The notes beneath the pieces are model-generated. The model ran no database searches, was not told the origin of the DNA, and worked only from the letters and a program-made list of their open reading frames with translations. The position numbers and the translations under genes were made by a program. Positions 40,886 through 42,678 of a stretch of DNA of 42,678 bases are shown here, in pieces. How positions within the stretch are numbered: position 1 is the first letter of the stretch; each line of letters opens with the position of its first letter. Origin of the DNA: Candidatus Lambdaproteobacteria bacterium (lineage in GTDB: Bacteria > SAR324 > JACQKK01); the NCBI GenBank assembly GCA_016204605.1, contig JACQKK010000029.1:1-42678 (forward strand), written 5' to 3'.

Positions 40886-42469
40886 ATGACAATCCGCATG
40901 CTTCTGGCGGTGGCGGTCGCCTGTAGCGGGCTGACTGCCGCAACGACGCTCTTCGCGCAAAAATACGGCGGCACGCTGCAGGTGCTGCTCACCAGCCCGC
41001 CCGACAGCCTTTCCATCCACGAGGGCTCCCCGGTCAACTCCGTGGGGGTGAGCTCGATGTTCAACAACCTCGTCTACTACGACCCGTTCATCCAACGCGA
41101 ATCCTTCGAGACGATCCGACCGGAGCTGGCGGAAAGCTGGAGCTGGAACCCGGACAAGACGGCCCTGACCTTCAAGCTGCGCCAGGGCGTCGCTTGGCAC
41201 GATGGCAAGCCCTTCACCAGTGCGGACGTGAAACACACCTTCGATGTGGTGCGGGGCACCTCGACCGCGCGGCTCAAGCTCAATCCGCGTAAGTCCTGGT
41301 ACGCGCAGGTGGGGGAGATTGTCACCGCCGGCGATTATGAGGTGACGTTCCGGTTGAAGCGGCCGCAGCCCTCGCTGATCGCCATGCTGGCCGCCGGCAG
41401 TTCGCCGGTGATGCCGGCCCACGTCCCGGTCGCCGACTGGCGCACCAAGGCGACCGGCACGGGCCCCTTCTGGCTCTCGGAGTACCAGCGGGACAAGGTG
41501 CTGGTGGCGAACAGGAACGGCAACTACTTCATCCGCAACCGGCCGTACCTGGACTTCGTGCGCATGAACATCATCCGGTCGCGCGCCACGCAGACGGCAG
41601 CCTACGTGAGCGGGCAGCTCGACGTGGTGGTCTACTCGGTGGCGACAAAGCCCTTCATGGACTCCGTCAGGCGGGCCTCGGACCAGGTGCAGTTCCAGCA
41701 AATCATCAGCACCACCAACCACTACGTCATGTTCAATCCGAAGAAGCCCCCCTTCGACAACCCGAAGCTGCGGCTGGCGATGAGCGCGGCGCTGGACCGT
41801 TCGGGCTTCAGCAAGTCGGTGTTCCAGGGCGGCCTGGTCACCGCCGGCGCGAACGTGCCGCCCCCCATGGGCACCTGGGGGTTGACGCCCGAGCAACTGG
41901 CCAGGGTGCCCGGCTTCGGCGAGATCGAGAAAGGGCGCGAGATGGCGCGGCAGATGATGGCCGAGCTGGGCTACGGTCCCAAGAACCCGCTCAAGGTCGA
42001 TATCCTCACCACCACCGTGCCCATCACCCTGGATTCCGCCGTGTGGACGGCGGGCGCCCTCAAGGAAGTCTACGTGGACGCAACGCTCCAACAGACGGAA
42101 CCGGCGGTGTTCCGCGCGGCCCTGGCGCGTCGCGACTACCATATCATCGCCTACTCGGGCACGAACGGCTCCGACGATCCGGACGTCACGTTCTACGAGC
42201 ACTACGGCTGCGGCTCCCTGCGCAGCTACAGCGACTACTGCAACCCTGCGCTGCAGAAGCAGTTCGACCAGCAGTCGCAGATGTTCGACAACGGCGCGCG
42301 CCTGAGGGTGGTGCATGACGCCGATGCGCAGATCCTGACCGACGTGCCGCGCGCGCTGCTCGGGTTCCGCATCAGCTATTTCCCCACCTGGCCGTACGTG
42401 AAGAACTTCATCCCCCACCAGGCCAGCTCCAACTTCTGGCGCTTCCAGGAGGTCTGGCTCGACAAGTAG
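40886..42469 (+). CDS. ABC transporter substrate-binding protein, family 5 (array A2)
   Basis: A 527-residue secreted SBP of type A. I chose ATG 40886 because AAGGGGGGA precedes it and the protein starts MTIRMLLAVAVACSGLTAAT, a clean signal peptide cleaved before QKYGG; an in-frame ATG at 40865 would add seven residues. The mature part matches A1: GSPVNSVGVSSMFNNLVYYD, EPAVFRAALARRDYHIIAYS, TNGSDDPDVTFYEHYGCGSL. Cys pair CGSLRSYSDYC and EVWLDK end are present. Its leader is unlike that of A1, although the binding domain is the same type. A short repeat and an insertion-sequence-like end follow downstream. Confidence 0.94.
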   Translation: MTIRMLLAVAVACSGLTAATTLFAQKYGGTLQVLLTSPPDSLSIHEGSPVNSVGVSSMFNNLVYYDPFIQRESFETIRPELAESWSWNPDKTALTFKLRQGVAWHDGKPFTSADVKHTFDVVRGTSTARLKLNPRKSWYAQVGEIVTAGDYEVTFRLKRPQPSLIAMLAAGSSPVMPAHVPVADWRTKATGTGPFWLSEYQRDKVLVANRNGNYFIRNRPYLDFVRMNIIRSRATQTAAYVSGQLDVVVYSVATKPFMDSVRRASDQVQFQQIISTTNHYVMFNPKKPPFDNPKLRLAMSAALDRSGFSKSVFQGGLVTAGANVPPPMGTWGLTPEQLARVPGFGEIEKGREMARQMMAELGYGPKNPLKVDILTTTVPITLDSAVWTAGALKEVYVDATLQQTEPAVFRAALARRDYHIIAYSGTNGSDDPDVTFYEHYGCGSLRSYSDYCNPALQKQFDQQSQMFDNGARLRVVHDADAQILTDVPRALLGFRISYFPTWPYVKNFIPHQASSNFWRFQEVWLDK

Positions 42470-42500
42470 CGGGCGGGAACCGAGCCGCTCGCGCGGGAGG

Positions 42501-42539
42501 CGACCTCACCCTCCCAGCTCCTCCCTCTCCCGCAAGGGG
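42501..42539. repeat. Truncated CTCACCCTCCC-family repeat
   Basis: CGACCTCACCCTCCC and CTCCCTCTCCCGCAAGGGG match the repeat at 30643 and the core at 29377-29498. The expected closing GAGAGGG arm is missing; the sequence changes at about 42540 to the AT-richer IS-like end. Confidence 0.65.
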
Positions 42540-42618
42540 CATAAGCGTTAAGATAACGCTTGCATGGGGATCGCTGAAGGAGTAGAGTCTCGTTACCACA
42601 AGTCACAGGGAGGTGGCG
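42540..42618 (+). mobile_element. Probable left end of an insertion sequence
   Basis: At about 42540 the GC-rich repeat stops and an AT-richer segment begins with CATAAGCGTTAAGATAACGC. It contains a perfect 8-3-8 palindrome, AAGCGTTA-AGA-TAACGCTT (42543-42561). A ribosome site (GGGAGGT) and an ATG follow. Only one end is visible, so terminal repeats and target duplication cannot be confirmed. Confidence 0.5.
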
Positions 42619-42678
42619 ATGGGCGAGCGACCGGTGGTGGAGGAGGATTGGGAGGTGCTGCGGCGGTTTCTGCCCGCG
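42619..42678 (+). CDS. N-terminus of a probable IS4-type transposase (cut by window edge)
   Basis: Only 20 codons are visible, starting MGERPVVEEDWEVLRRFLP after GGGAGGT. Acidic DWEVLRRFLP openings are familiar from IS4-family transposases of uncultured bacteria, but this is from memory and the stretch is short. The upstream palindromic, AT-richer segment supports a mobile element. The catalytic DDE part is outside the window. Confidence 0.5.
   Translation, partial: MGERPVVEEDWEVLRRFLPA

Noticed and set aside
1..42678. tRNA, rRNA or known riboswitch genes
   Set aside because: No cloverleaf with CCA-type end, rRNA core or known riboswitch pattern was recognised by eye; a covariance-model scan would be needed to exclude weak cases.

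Overview
The window is 42.7 kb of GC-rich, gene-dense chromosome from an environmental, apparently heterotrophic bacterium. Nothing in it fixes the taxon. The combination of luciferase-like (F420/flavin type) oxidoreductases, CoA-transferase, acyl-CoA dehydrogenase, MmgE/PrpD and FAH enzymes, and many secreted solute-binding proteins is what I would expect of uncultured soil or sediment lineages such as Rokubacteria/Methylomirabilota or oligotrophic Proteobacteria. That placement is inference. I found no tRNA, rRNA, CRISPR or phage genes.

Layout. (1) 1-1915: two tandem acyl-CoA dehydrogenases, the first cut by the window edge. (2) 2031-5223, minus: a carbohydrate ABC importer (binding protein and two permeases, no ATPase). 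(3) 5542-9177, minus: a large fused TMD-NBD-TMD-NBD exporter. (4) 9326-13347, minus: a CaiB-type CoA-transferase, an MmgE/PrpD protein and an MFS transporter, probably one organic-acid uptake and breakdown unit. (5) 13809-15401: a family-5 solute-binding protein (SBP). (6) 15522-19266: an enolase-superfamily enzyme and a second MmgE/PrpD protein, divergent from an amidohydrolase. (7) 19498-22073: a lipoprotein of unknown function, a YgiT/DUF4258 toxin-antitoxin-like pair and a cysteine-rich conserved protein. (8) 22271-23860: another SBP. (9) 24072-30609: a zinc-independent alcohol dehydrogenase, four tandem LLM oxidoreductase paralogs, a fifth more distant LLM enzyme, and two gene relics. (10) 30715-32883: a methyltransferase with a His-rich loop, an orphan HicB with a decayed HicA, and an FAH-family hydrolase. 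(11) 33302-42469: five tandem SBPs. (12) 42540-end: the probable left end of an insertion sequence.

The most distinctive theme is amplification. Seven SBPs of one subfamily occur in the window with no cognate dipeptide-type permease or ATPase, and four LLM oxidoreductases stand in tandem. The SBP array has the order A-B-B-B-A by sequence type. Three of its members share leader DNA and signal peptide across the A/B divide, which points to recombination of secretion and expression leaders with different binding domains. I infer a capture system: many secreted receptors feeding few transporters elsewhere, with a matching set of acid- and CoA-processing enzymes and flavin/F420 oxidoreductases. 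This is a hypothesis, not something the sequence proves.

Dispersed short repeats (a CTCACCCTCCC/CCCTCTCC family and a TGTCAT...CGAGC family), strong post-stop hairpins and three gene relics show an actively rearranging region.
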